Position numbers and translations under genes: made by a program. A stretch of 64,000 bases of DNA. Origin: Fasciolopsis buskii (taxonomy: Eukaryota > Platyhelminthes > Trematoda > Plagiorchiida > Fasciolidae). Of the stretch, positions 1 to 11,575 are shown one piece after another (position 1 is the stretch's first letter; each line of letters opens with the position of its first letter). The notes beneath the pieces are model-generated. The model did no database searches and was not told the origin of the DNA. It saw only the letters and a list, made by a program, of their open reading frames with translations. The DNA is taken from positions 23,412 through 87,411 of the forward strand of contig LUCM01005922.1 in the NCBI GenBank assembly GCA_008360955.1, written 5' to 3'.

Positions 1-620
1 AACATTTTTATCCCTACGCCTGATGCTTAGTAGACCACGTTGGTGGGATTACTTGTTACGTATGGCGAACACTCGTCCATCCGAGCGTGTCCTATTTTGC
101 GTTCCTTCCATTGAGTGGGAAAAACAAAGTGGTGATCGATAGATGGCTTGGGAGCGTGGGATGAGAAAATGTATGGAGAATTTAGATAAAATTTGGTGGC
201 TTAAGTCTTCCTGGTTGAAGTCCAAAAGACCTGTCAACTAGCTGGCTGGAAACTGAAAGGTGTGCAAGCGAACCGTGAGTAGTGGCAATTACGTTGTCAC
301 TTCCTGTCGAATCAGAATGACTGAAGATGTGTGTCTGTACAGTTGGACTATATTTCGTACGTTGGCTGCTACTGTTTTCCCTTCTTCTTTCCCCTTGTGT
401 ATTGATTCTTAAACAACGTGTAAATGTTGAAGAGCAGCAATCAATGAGGATTTCCCTGCTGATATTGACTTCTTGACTTCCCGAACCGAGACTTCCAATT
501 TATGTGGTTGAAGATTCGGTTCCCATCTTTTAGTCACCATTTTGTACCTTTTTGATTTATTATCGTTAAACATTTAAAACACTGACTTCGCCAGAACCCG
601 GCTGCAGAACTACCATTTTT

Positions 621-893
621 GATGGTCTATGCGCGCATGGCAAAGATTGGTTATTACACTCATCTAATACTTCGACCACGAGACATGAAGCAGATGCTTT
701 CGCTATGATCAACAACCGTTGTCGACTACTTGACCTCAATGCACGAATCCCCGATCGTCTTGGCGATCACGTACGAAATCCTCACCTCATTCTTGCACTC
801 ATTCCTTTATAATTCTCTAGCATCAATGCCCTGTCTCCACTGTGCTCATCGGACCATTGCCTCGTCTTATTTCCCACTTGTTATTCTCGGAAT
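621..893 (+). pseudogene. LINE endonuclease fragment
   Basis: The plus-strand frame reads DGLCAHGKDWLLHSSNTSTT, then ARIPDRLGDHV and ALSPLCSSDHCLVLF. This is the C-terminal half of an AP-type endonuclease of a non-LTR retrotransposon (family pattern GDFNAHH.DWL, TR.PDR.GD, LD......PLGSSDH). It contains an in-frame stop at 810-812 and lacks the LDLFL block in readable form, so it is dead. No reverse transcriptase was seen next to it. Confidence 0.75.
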
Positions 894-1155
894 GTCTGCT
901 GCTTTGTACCTGGTATTTGTCTGTTTGTTTCTAGTATTACTGGAACTTTCCTTCAAGGCTTGCATCTCTCAACTCCACATTTCTCCAAATCTGGCAAACC
1001 ACGATCTTCCGAGTGATGTAACCACAGTTGCAACCGTACCGCTAGTCTGAAGAACATTGCGTACCTCCGTTGGGGCCACTAACCCAGCCAAATACCTCGA
1101 AATCGCTTTGTGCAAATTAGGAACAAATGCTTACTCACCATCCGTTTGCAATCCG

Positions 1156-1188
1156 TTTATTATCCGGTGAATAAATCAATGCAAACTG
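1156..1188 (+). repeat. Arm of a dispersed 33-base repeat
   Basis: The segment beginning TTTATTATCCGGTGAATAAA and ending CAATGCAAACTG recurs almost exactly on the opposite strand at 4431-4463. It probably belongs to a transposon whose remainder has diverged. Confidence 0.6.
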
Positions 1189-4100
1189 GTTGTCCGTATA
1201 TAGGGAAGCTACTTGGAACGGCCAGCATATTCACTTCAGCAGTTTCGCGCCGCTTAAGGTAAAACGAAACCTGGTACATTGCCTAGTTAATAGGGTACGG
1301 AAAATCTGTACTTAAGATACTATGGAGAAGGAGCTTCCTTTCGGCAGAACGGCTCTCCTGAGAGAGAAAACCATGGGGCTTGGTTACACAGGAATGATTA
1401 AAACTATCACCAGTGCTGTGTGTTCACACTTGGTTGATTCCAAAAACGTAGTGAATGCTACTGAAGCGTTTAGAATAGGTTATCAAAGCTGGTGAAGTCC
1501 CGGGTCTTGCCTACAGCTGAGGCCATATGCATCCGTCTTTACGATCACCCGTTGTGCGCCTAGAAGCAGTTCGTGCATACACTGAAGCTCCCCTGGCCCA
1601 CTCGGCACCCCCGAAAACCTATCGAATCCCTACAGGTCATGGGGTGAATGGCATCCCCCAACCTATAATTTTGACCACCCGTTTCACTCACACACACCCA
1701 TAACAGTAGACTATTTTGACTACTAGAACGGTAACCTATCATCCCCCTTTCATTTGCAGTAAATCATATATAGTGTTAGGTAATGGCATGATTACGAACA
1801 ACTGAAAACGAGCTTGTTCGTCACACTGTTGTTTTTCAAAAATCCAAACGTAAATAAAAGAAATGAATCATTATTTTAGGATGTTTTCTCCCAGCAAAAT
1901 GAGGGACTATTGACAAAAAGTAACTAGATTGTTCATTTGTTTAATTATTTAGCATAATAGGAGTCATTAGATGACATAAATGTGGTCACGGTAAGCTGAA
2001 AAATGGTTAAAAAATGGTAGGTATCGTACACTACCTTGATATTATCATAGGATGCTCTAAATACAATACTGATTACATTGTATGCAAAACTGATCTGCCG
2101 AGTTCGATATTCGTACCAAACCGATCAATCCTTATGTGTTAGGGGCAGTTTTGATTGAACAAAGAGATACACGAATGAACTTCTAATGCGTCTGTGTTGA
2201 ACCATCTACCGAGTGCAATTTTAGATACGTGTTTTTATACGTGCAAAGAACCATAACTGTGCTTATCAGTTCACTCATTGTACTCCGATCGGATATTCAA
2301 TTGATACTATCGGAAAGCTCAGTTATTTGGAGCGCACTCGAGTTGAAAGAACAGCTACGTGGGGAAAGGCCCCATCTAAGTTTTTCAGAAAGATTGCGAC
2401 AACAAGAGATTTAGCCGAACTTAGGCATACAGTTAAATTTTCCTCAAGTCTATAAAAATTCAAGCGTAGTGGTGACGTAAAGAACACTTCCTGCCTCACC
2501 AACCGCATATCGATTTCCTTAATTTAGACTGGTGATAGGAGCTCGTGAGAGGAACACAGCGTTTGGTAGTTTGGCATTAGTCAGGGTTCACAATATGTTC
2601 CCATCCGGTTGAGATTCGTAAACCTGCCGAGTTCGCACATGTGACCATTCGTTAGCCATGTAAGTCTAGTCGCTCTGACCAATTGATATTAAATGCAGAG
2701 ATCTTAATGAATGATGTGACTTATTTTTTACTTCTTCGACAGTTCTGGCTGCTCATGGTTCTTTTTCCAGAGAAATGGGATACAACAGATAGTGGAGAAT
2801 GTTAAACTGACTCCCATGGCATGTTCGTTTTCTGCTAGGCGAGAGATAGTAACACTTGACGCTGGTCTCTTTTCATTCGCGTGGAAGTCAGCATGGCTGG
2901 TATTTTTTAATGCGCTTGGGATATTGCGTTTTCACACGACCAGTGTAAGTAATGCTGTCAGTGTAGTTAAACCAATGCACAGTCATTTATGGGATCAACA
3001 GTTTTGCAGTTTATCCCTTTCCTGACATCCGATGGCTAGTGTCTTTAAAAGCGAACAACTAATTTTGACGGCATTAAACCTGGAAGATCGAAAAATTCGA
3101 CTAATCCGTTTGCCTGCAATGTCATATTTGGCGGGCAAATTTATGCCTTTGCTTCTGTCATCCGTAGCCCTTGGTTTCTACATTGGTTTGTGTCAGTGAA
3201 ACTCTCGGGGTGACCGTTTTTCTGCTAAAATACTATGAATAGTGATTTACTCTGTCTCCGCTATTTCGTCTTACCCCACGTGTTACATAACCTACCAGGT
3301 TGTTTATGATCTAAAGAACCGACGCAAGATTCACATTGCGCTTCCCACTTCAGTTTGCCATGTATTCTTCTTTGGCATGAAATGTCTGCACAATCGTTTG
3401 GAAATGCGGACTACGAGAGGAGCCGACCGTTTTCCTGGGCATTAACAGTAAATTTGACCGCCGACATTGGTGAGTCAGATCATGTCAAAAGTGCTAAGTT
3501 GGCGTTTTCATCGGCACGAACAGATTATACTATCCGCTTTCCTTTAACGGTGGCGGAAGTGATTTATATCTGGGCCCACCTGGTGTTGTTCGAAACCAGT
3601 CGCATGAATTTCGGCTAAGATCAATCGTAATGGAAACCGCTTTGGAAGCCCGTCTGTCTGCCTATAGTACCTGTTGGGAAAAACGAACGGCAAATTAAAC
3701 GTAGATGGGAACAAAAGTTCTTTCAGATGTTTTGTCAGGACTCCGGTTGTGGCTTCTTCCTGCAATGGTTTCTATTAGAAGATCGTTGGCAGAAGTTGGA
3801 TCACATCAAATGAATACGTCTTTTCTTCGCATCCTTGATAGGTTAAACATGGAAATAAATCTTCCAGTAGGTATCTCATTATAATTTGACTTTCCCACCC
3901 ATCAATCAGTTGCTTGGTAGGCCGAATTACTAACTGAAACAACCGATTTGAGCGGTAGAACATGCTTGTGAACTTATGATAAGCCATAAAGTTGCGATAT
4001 TTTTAACCCTATTGGTTTGGAATTTCTGTATAGTTTTAGTGGTATATAATATTCGTCTTAGAGTCACTTCAATGCTGAGGTTATTTAGCTTTCATTTATT

Positions 4101-4430
4101 TCTGAGTTATCGTTTTGTGGGTATCAGAAAACAGTTTGATTGATCATTGCGAGTTGCTAGAACATTTCTCGTGTCCTCCGGCTTCGATGCCGCTACTCCT
4201 GACCGCCTCTGTGGTTTGCTAAAAAGGATTCGACGACCATGTTGTAGCCCCCTGATGGCTTCCAGATGCTATTTGTTTTAACGTTCCGCGGCTGTGGTTT
4301 TCCGAAGGATGACTAAGTTAGCTTATTGATGTTAAGAATAATTTGAACTGTTCAGTGTTTGCTGCTCACCTTTTTACGCTAACTTGATTGGTTGGTTGTC
4401 CCATCATGTTCTCCAGTGATAATTTTATAT

Positions 4431-4463
4431 CAGTTTGCATTGATTTATTCACCGGATAATAAA
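4431..4463 (-). repeat. Inverted copy of the 1156-1188 repeat
   Basis: The reverse complement matches 1156-1188 with at most a couple of changes, while flanking bases differ. The two copies are about 3.2 kb apart and inverted, so they could be separate insertions or the ends of one old element. Confidence 0.6.
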
Positions 4464-7007
4464 ATTTAGGATAAACTGATACCATTTCTATATGGTGTGG
4501 ACGAATTCTGCATTCGAGATATTCTGAAAATATGGTTTGTTTGTCTGAATGCAGTGAATGCATTTTCTGTGATAAGTTCCTGATGTTGTTTGAACCGTCT
4601 AAAAGCAACTTTTTATCTTCATTTATTCAACTTGCGCCTGGGTGAATTTTATAAAAAAAGAAAAGACCAGTCTTTGAGTCCCAACTTCTGTATAAACTAC
4701 CTCATTTGTCCTGATGAATAGGATTGGCATTTGTTTGACCAGACAATCACTCATCAGTCCTCTACAACTACACATAACAATGCGCGTGTTGGACGAAGAA
4801 GTCACTAGAAGCACATACTTGTCGAATATTTTTGCTCTGCTTTGGGCCTGTACAAGTTTTGTTTTTTCCAGTAGTTGACAAAACACGTTTCCATTTTAAG
4901 TCGTGCTTCACTAAAACCCCGGATACCCATTGTTAACACGATCAAAATTTACTCTCATTCTGCTTTTCGGTGTAAATAATTGTTTCGACTTCGAGCCCTG
5001 ACAATTCACGAGAATTATTATCTTTCCGTCGAACCTTGGCAGATTTTTAGTCGGGCCCGGACTTATTTATCGTTCGGGGATTGATTCGGCGTACTTACTG
5101 ACAGTTTGTTTGTGTGCAAGGAGACAAAAAAGGGATCTTCAGAAACTGTATGAAGCAGTATTCCTAACAGCGTAAATTAGTAAACTGGTTCCAACAATTT
5201 TTTTGCGAATTAGTCGCTGGAAACAGAACCGTGCAGTAAATATCGAACAGCACTTGGTTCGCTAGTGAATAAAATGTGAAGCGAATCTAGGTAGCTTTGG
5301 TCAGCATTTTGTAACAAAATCAAGTTAGTAGGCTAAACAGTGTCAGCTAAATGCTTCCGAGTCACATGTATTCTCCACGCATGAAAGTCTATGAATGGAG
5401 CTGAGAAGGGATCCCCTTTCACAAGTATGGGAAAACTGTCTCTATTCTTAGCTACTTTCTCGGTGCACCATTGGAGTCAGCGAAAATCACCCGGAAACAG
5501 GTAACATGATCATTGATTTAATGGAAAAATGTTGTCAAATTATTTTATTGCAAATGATATCCAGTCGGTAATTTTTCATAGTTCCATTTCGCTGGTATGA
5601 AAGACAAATAAGTGAATTCAGTACGAATTACCATGTGCATAACGAGTTAGTGTTTGTCTCTTATCCCTTCATCCGTGCGAAATCAACAAGATCAAGCGAG
5701 ACGATGCTACAGTTTTGATGCAGGAACGTGACTTGTTAGATCTAAGCGTTTGAATACTGGTGATTAAATATGCATGCGCAAAGCCAACGGTACTTGTTTG
5801 CCTGGTTACGGGTGTATCGCGTGATCAGATTCGTTCACATGCGATTCGCCTTCTGTTGCACAAAACCAAAACACAATTCGTCCTGATGATTGCATACCAG
5901 GACTATAGCTACATTAAAACGGAATCACGTTGTCTAGTTTTGATATGCGCTAGTCACAAAATGTTAGGGCAAATAGATAACTTGGTTTGTATTCAACGCT
6001 TTTGGTTCCGTGCGACAGTGATTTATAGATGTACCATAGCGTTGGTCTGAACCGTTTTTTAAGCATTTTTATTGGCATTGGAATTGTGAACTGCACTGAC
6101 TTCCCTAACCTGTCAATCTGGTCAGCAGAGACACGATTTCGTCGAAATAATATAAACAAAGTTGTGCTGTAAATCTTCCCATGTATGCCCGGTTAAACAT
6201 GATTTCATCTATGCTCTTAAAGTGGAATCATTCCATCCTTTCTATTGAGTACTTATCGTGTTTGTGCGGTGGAGTAATCATAAATCATGTGCTCACATGT
6301 ATCATATGCTTCCCGGGAGAGAGGAATGGGGAGAAGATTGTCACCTTGAATGCTGGTATGCTACAAATAACATATAGGCATTAGGCAACCACACTATTCT
6401 TTAGTGAATAGCTTTTACAGTTCAGTATACCGGTCCTCTGGTTATTTGGCCTTATGGTATTTTCCGTTTTTGTGCATTACGGATCGGACAAATGCAGTAC
6501 ACATAATTGGATAGATAGCTGTTCCCGTGTGCTGCTTAAATACATCATACAGACTATGGTTAGTTCAGGCGAATTGTTATAATCCGCAAATACTAGGGAA
6601 TTTCCATACATCCAGATCGTTTTAGAAATTTTATGAAAACAAGAACAGGCATCGTCGCATGACAGGTTAAATCCAACCGTTTTACGTTATTTTCTCAAAT
6701 CTATTGAAACATTCCGATGAAAGGTCAGGAAGAACAATGGAAAGTCTTTAGAAAACCAATTAACTCTATTCCGTCAAGTTACATAGACTGTCAGAAGTGA
6801 CTGTTTTTTCAAGAATTGAGTAGATGGAAGAAGTGCGGATTGCATTCACTGATTTGGTGCATGGTGATAAGGCCAGACTGCTGACAAAGTGCATTCACTT
6901 ACAAAGGTCAGGTTTGTGACGTCGATTTTCCACAGCCCCTGTAAACCTTAATATCTTACAGTCTCCTGACCTTGTGTTTTATCATTCAAAGTGTTTGATT
7001 TACACTG

Positions 7008-7723
7008 TCACAGACTTTGCTGCCCAGTATGTGAAGGGGTATCGAATTGGGGAGAATCTTTAAACCGTCTGTCAATGAGCGTTTTGGGATGTTCTGAGAT
7101 TACAGTGAACAGCTGCCTCCCAGTTCTTCCGATGTACTTGCTGCCGCAAGTGCGTTGCAAACTGTATTTACAAGATGAGTTAACTACAGTTTCCGGCTTT
7201 TCCAAATTTTATTCAACCCAACCCAGTACATTCTTAACAAAGTATCTTAGACAATTCTTGAAAGTTTTACCGTTTGAGTCCCGTTTGAATAGTAACGCGT
7301 TGGAAACATCATCGTCCTCGGTCCTAATTGCCATCGCCATGCCACGCTGCGCCATGGAAATGTCGATATATGTTCCTTTCAAAAAGTAAGTGTACGTCCT
7401 TGGCGCACAATAGTGGAGAGTTACGAAGATGATGAGGTGGCTTTTTAAGATTCCCGGAATGTGTGGATGCAACCACTACTGTCTCCTCAACAGAGCGTTA
7501 GTAAATAAAGAGCACAGAATGAGGAGCGATGTGCTGGTCGGAAAAATTCGTCCTTTATTTTGTCCACAAATTCCAATGAATCTTTTAAACCATGTGGTGC
7601 GAATTTGCGTCTGAGGCTGAGGCTACGGCAATAGGACCTCTTCAAACGGTTAGAATTTGCCAACCAACTGGACTTACACTTGTACGTTTTCCACCAAGTC
7701 CCAAGTAAATGCACCACTCCCAT
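7008..7723 (-). mobile_element. Penelope-like element remnant with GIY-YIG domain, RT core deleted
   Basis: On the minus strand, 7723-7487 reads LKDSLEFVDKIKDEF, like the pre-motif-A part of a Penelope-type reverse transcriptase. 7472-7209 carries HYCAPRTYTYFLKG and a linker. 7205-7008 reads CKYSLQRTCGSKYIGRTGRQ followed by LFTVISEH, a GIY-YIG endonuclease core. The catalytic RT centre between these parts is missing and frames change, so the copy is defective. It sits in the intron 3' of TRPM exon 28. Confidence 0.75.
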
Positions 7724-7899
7724 CAGTCTAGACCGGGGAAGCTGATGATCTGTAACTGTCCCTGTGATTTGATCTAGTCAAGTGAATACGTTGCCGAAAA
7801 ACTAAGCATCGTTCTTCCCGACACCTCACATGAATTTTCTTTAAGAGCTGAGATAATGGAAAACGGTATTAGAAAACCTGTTTTATCTTTCATACTCAC

Positions 7900-8099
7900 G
7901 GTCCACGGAACTGGGCAGGAGAACAACGACGGTGTTTTGTCTGATGTAGGAGGAACGAAGAAGGCAATCCGATGACCCAGGCCAGCAATCACCACCATAT
8001 TGGACATAATATCAGAAGTGACCGAGTCTTGAGTCATCAACGGTGGGATGCGGATAGATCCTCGACGCGGAATTTTCGGCATTGCACCAAGCGCTTTAA
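7900..8099 (-). CDS. TRPM: TRPM exon 28, post-coil region (possible start of NUDT9-H-like domain)
   Basis: The acceptor is acatcttttccag (phase 1) and the donor TGGACC|gtgagt (phase 0). It reads VKALGAMPKIPRRGSIRIPP, LMTQDSVTSDIMSNMVVIAG, LGHRIAFFVPPTS and SLFSCPVPWT. The final PVPW recalls the EKVPWE segment that opens the NUDT9-H domain of TRPM2, but the similarity is short. It ends at a strong donor, so coding continues at lower coordinates; no confident next exon or stop was found in 1-7899. Confidence 0.78.
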
Positions 8100-11000
8100 C
8101 TGGAAAAGATGTCAGAGGTATTTGGGAGATGTAGGCAGTCTACTTCTGGGATAAGAAGATACGGTTCAGACGGCAAACAGAATGAATGTTCAAAGTCGGC
8201 TTAAATGCGATCCCCTCTACTCCAACGGACACCGGCGAGATTGAACCGAGAAATTAGCTCTATGGAGATGTTTACTGTCCGAAGGGATTTTTATTGGTGA
8301 AATCCATGTCAAAGCCCAGACATTATTTTCATCTGAAGGAATGACTTACAGTCCGAAGTATGTCGCAAAAGGAGGATCTTCTTTTGTACATTTTAACCTA
8401 TTTTATTTGCAGATTGTGCTAAGCAGGTGGTTTCGTAATTTGAGAGCTATGCACCACGGCTTACAGCCAGATGCTAACAGCTTACTGCAAGGCCCGATTG
8501 CAAAAATGCGGTGCAGGTCTCTTGACTTACGGAATATATCGTAGGTAGTGATAATAGCATATAAAAGAAAAGACACTAAAGGTTTCCCAAAACAATTTAA
8601 AAGTTTCAATAAAAGCGATTAAATCAAAGCCATTATTGCATCAATTGCCGTTATGATAATTATTTGTTACTGGCAGCTCAGAGAGTAGCAGATTTTCAAG
8701 CCGAGACGTTATTTGTGGCTTATGCACATAGGCGAATTCAAACGTAGCCGTCCGCAAAACAATGAACACGATTAGGATCACTAAATTTTGTGAAATCCTG
8801 GTGTTAAGGTGACGATTTTATTATCATTATGTAGTGCTAGCATTTATGGTTTTGCTGGTACAATGAGCTACTACCTTACCTCAGTAGGCTTTGTCCATTG
8901 TCAACGTCTAAACAAGATGTATGTGTGTGTGTATGTGTGTGTGTGTTTACGGCCTTATGCGAGGTCCGATGACGTAAAAGAAAGTGGTACAGAGCTAGAA
9001 ACTCATGGATAATTCGGGATATTACCGATTGCTTTTTGCAAATCACAGTCGAATGTTCTCTTTATGTCTACAGATCTCGAACACTGAATCTGTGGGTACA
9101 TTTAGTCTTCGATGAAGTTTTATTTTTTGATTGCTTTTTGCCTACTGACAGTTACCTTCCCTAAGCGACCCGATCATCGTATTGATGAGGGAGCCTCAAC
9201 AATGGCGTCATACATAAATGCCTCAGGTGTGTAAACTGTGCATATGGAAACAGGTTACTCCTACCGCATTTGAAAAGATTCCAAACGAATAACCATTTTC
9301 TCTTCTTTATGGAGTGGCTGCACTGACTAATTCGGACGTCATTTTTCAGACAGGTGTGACAAGATTACTTGACTCGACTGTAGACACGGATCTTCAATCG
9401 ACAGAATTTAGCCAACATTTTTGACAGAAAAAACTCAATTAAACTCCGTTCAACACTGTTCGCCCAGTTCTCATGGCCCGCATTCATTGATGCCGTCTGT
9501 ACTAGTATTCAGCACGGTATCAGAAGAAACACAGTCGATGAATAGTTAGCTCATATTATTTGTTGATGCCCTGAAGCTTTTTTTCTATTCATATCTTGTG
9601 GCACTCCAAGTTGAGTTTCCATAAAAGAGTTTTTATTCAAGAGTATTTCGCCAAACTAGGGCAATTTGAGAGAGGAAAAACCTATCGCGAAAATATATTG
9701 GTTGATCTAGTATTTCTAAAAGTCCAGAGTCCAACCTTTAATCGATGCTGCTTGCCCGGTGGCGAAAAAACCGAAAAAAATTATCTGTTTAATACACGAA
9801 AATTTTTTAGCCTTACCTTGCATTGGGGATTCAACAGGGTAAGGTGGTGACGGGTAAGGACCTGACATGGGGAGAGCATAATCTGGGTGATAACTGATCA
9901 TTAGCACGATTTTCATTCAATAATAAAAACAATGAATGATTTTCCTGAGCCTGATCACCAGCCTGCTGTTATTCATTTGTTAAACTTGATTAGTTTAAAC
10001 AAAAAAATAACGCAGTATGATGAAGGCTGAAGCGTGGTCTGCATAAATTCGAAGGAACAATCGTTAATACTTATGCTTAAATTTTTCACGGTCAAAAAAC
10101 TGGAAGATGATTTAAGCAAGCAAACACTAGACTGTAAAAACTTTCCAGTCCTGTACTGTCATAACAATGTGTATAAAAATTTGGATTGCAAAATTATCCC
10201 CTGGCAATCTGTGATAGGGTCATTGGAAATTCTGTTGGTCTTAGTATCCAACTCTGCGACTAATCGATCAGACCATAAGTGACACTTAAACGATTGAAAC
10301 CGGAATAAATATGCTCGCATTTACCTAACATGAATGTCGTTTTTAGAAATGCCGGATGGAGATCGTGGATTCACTTGCCGCTTTTAATCAAAGATATTGA
10401 AAAATCCAGATTTAAAATGAGTCTCATGAATGTTGGGGAAAAAATCCGAAAATGTTTGGGGAATTCTCAACTATTAGCTGCGTTCTGTTTTCCAGAGTGA
10501 GCATTTTTGCTCTTGGCGTTAGAAATGTTTGCCCGAGAAATAACAAACTGCCTCCAGTGAAACAATTTTATGGCTTGAGCCTTTATCCTATCAATCGATA
10601 ATTAACCTAGCTGTCCGGTGGGTCACCTAACTGAACGACGGCATTATTAGGTTAGAAGAGGGTATCCATTATTCATGAAGTTCAAATTTCTAATGGCCAC
10701 TTTTTAACTGCACCGTGTGATTTGACAAAACGGCATTAAAAACGAAACCAGCGTCACTTATTGATGCACCAAGACCAGAACATCTGGACCGATAGGAATC
10801 TGCATAGAAAAAGATTGTGTACTAGTTCAGAAGAAAACTTCCGAATTGGCAGCGATTCCTACTGAGTGACTGACGTCAGTGCTGACGTGTGCATGACACG
10901 CCTTATATCGATTATTTCGGTGTGGATATCGATACCACGGCCCAGTGCCATAACAGTACTCCTATAAATTGGTGATCCTTCGCCGTGCAAATCAGTGACG

Positions 11001-11532
11001 GATAGGTGCAACATCATATGGTGAAGTTCAACAAGCCGCTCAGAACCCGCCCGGTAGTGTGATGGCCATTGTGTTTGACTCAGAATCGTTCGCTCCGGGT
11101 TCGTGTCCCAGTTCAGGCGCGGTGGGTATGCACTGCTGATGATTCCTAGCAAGGATGAAACAGCTGTAAATGGTTTCTTAATGGTCAGTGGAGCGATCAT
11201 ATTACGTGGTGAACTATTTCATGAAAACGTCAAATTCTTTTTAATTCACATTCATTCGGTATAAAGGGACTTTCAGAAGGCCTAACTGGACCAAGTGTTT
11301 GCACGAAACCCTGACTTAACTTTAAATTATATAACTGAGTTGTCCAGCTTTGAGCAGAAGCCCCGTGATGAGGATAACAAAACGAAACAGCGATGACGAT
11401 GACGACAATACTGATGGTGCTGACAATGGTGATGAGGATGATGACGATCCGTTGGTCCTAGCTAGTGATGATGACGACTCGGATGATATTACTGTTGCTG
11501 CTGATGACGTGAGGCTAATAATAACGGTCGGG

Positions 11533-11575
<43 letters not shown>

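Larger units (their letters stand above)
1..7899. other. Sequence 3' of TRPM exon 28: intron with transposon remains
   Basis: No confident TRPM exon was recognised here. It holds a LINE endonuclease fragment (621-893), one arm each of a 33-base inverted repeat (1156-1188, 4431-4463) and a deleted Penelope-like element (7008-7723). A possible 36-base exon at 6903-6938 is discussed under findings. Other open frames are short and have no recognisable content. Confidence 0.6.

Noticed and set aside
730..1050. Plus-strand 106-codon hydrophobic frame
   Set aside because: It is an out-of-frame reading through the LINE endonuclease fragment at 621-893.
4366..4608. Minus-strand frame ending VSVKR at a good donor
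   Set aside because: It overlaps the 33-base dispersed repeat, no acceptor was found, and the peptide has no TRPM or Nudix motif.
7774..7899. Continuation of the exon 28 frame beyond 7900
   Set aside because: A perfect gtgagt donor ends the exon and the downstream codons show no family sequence.
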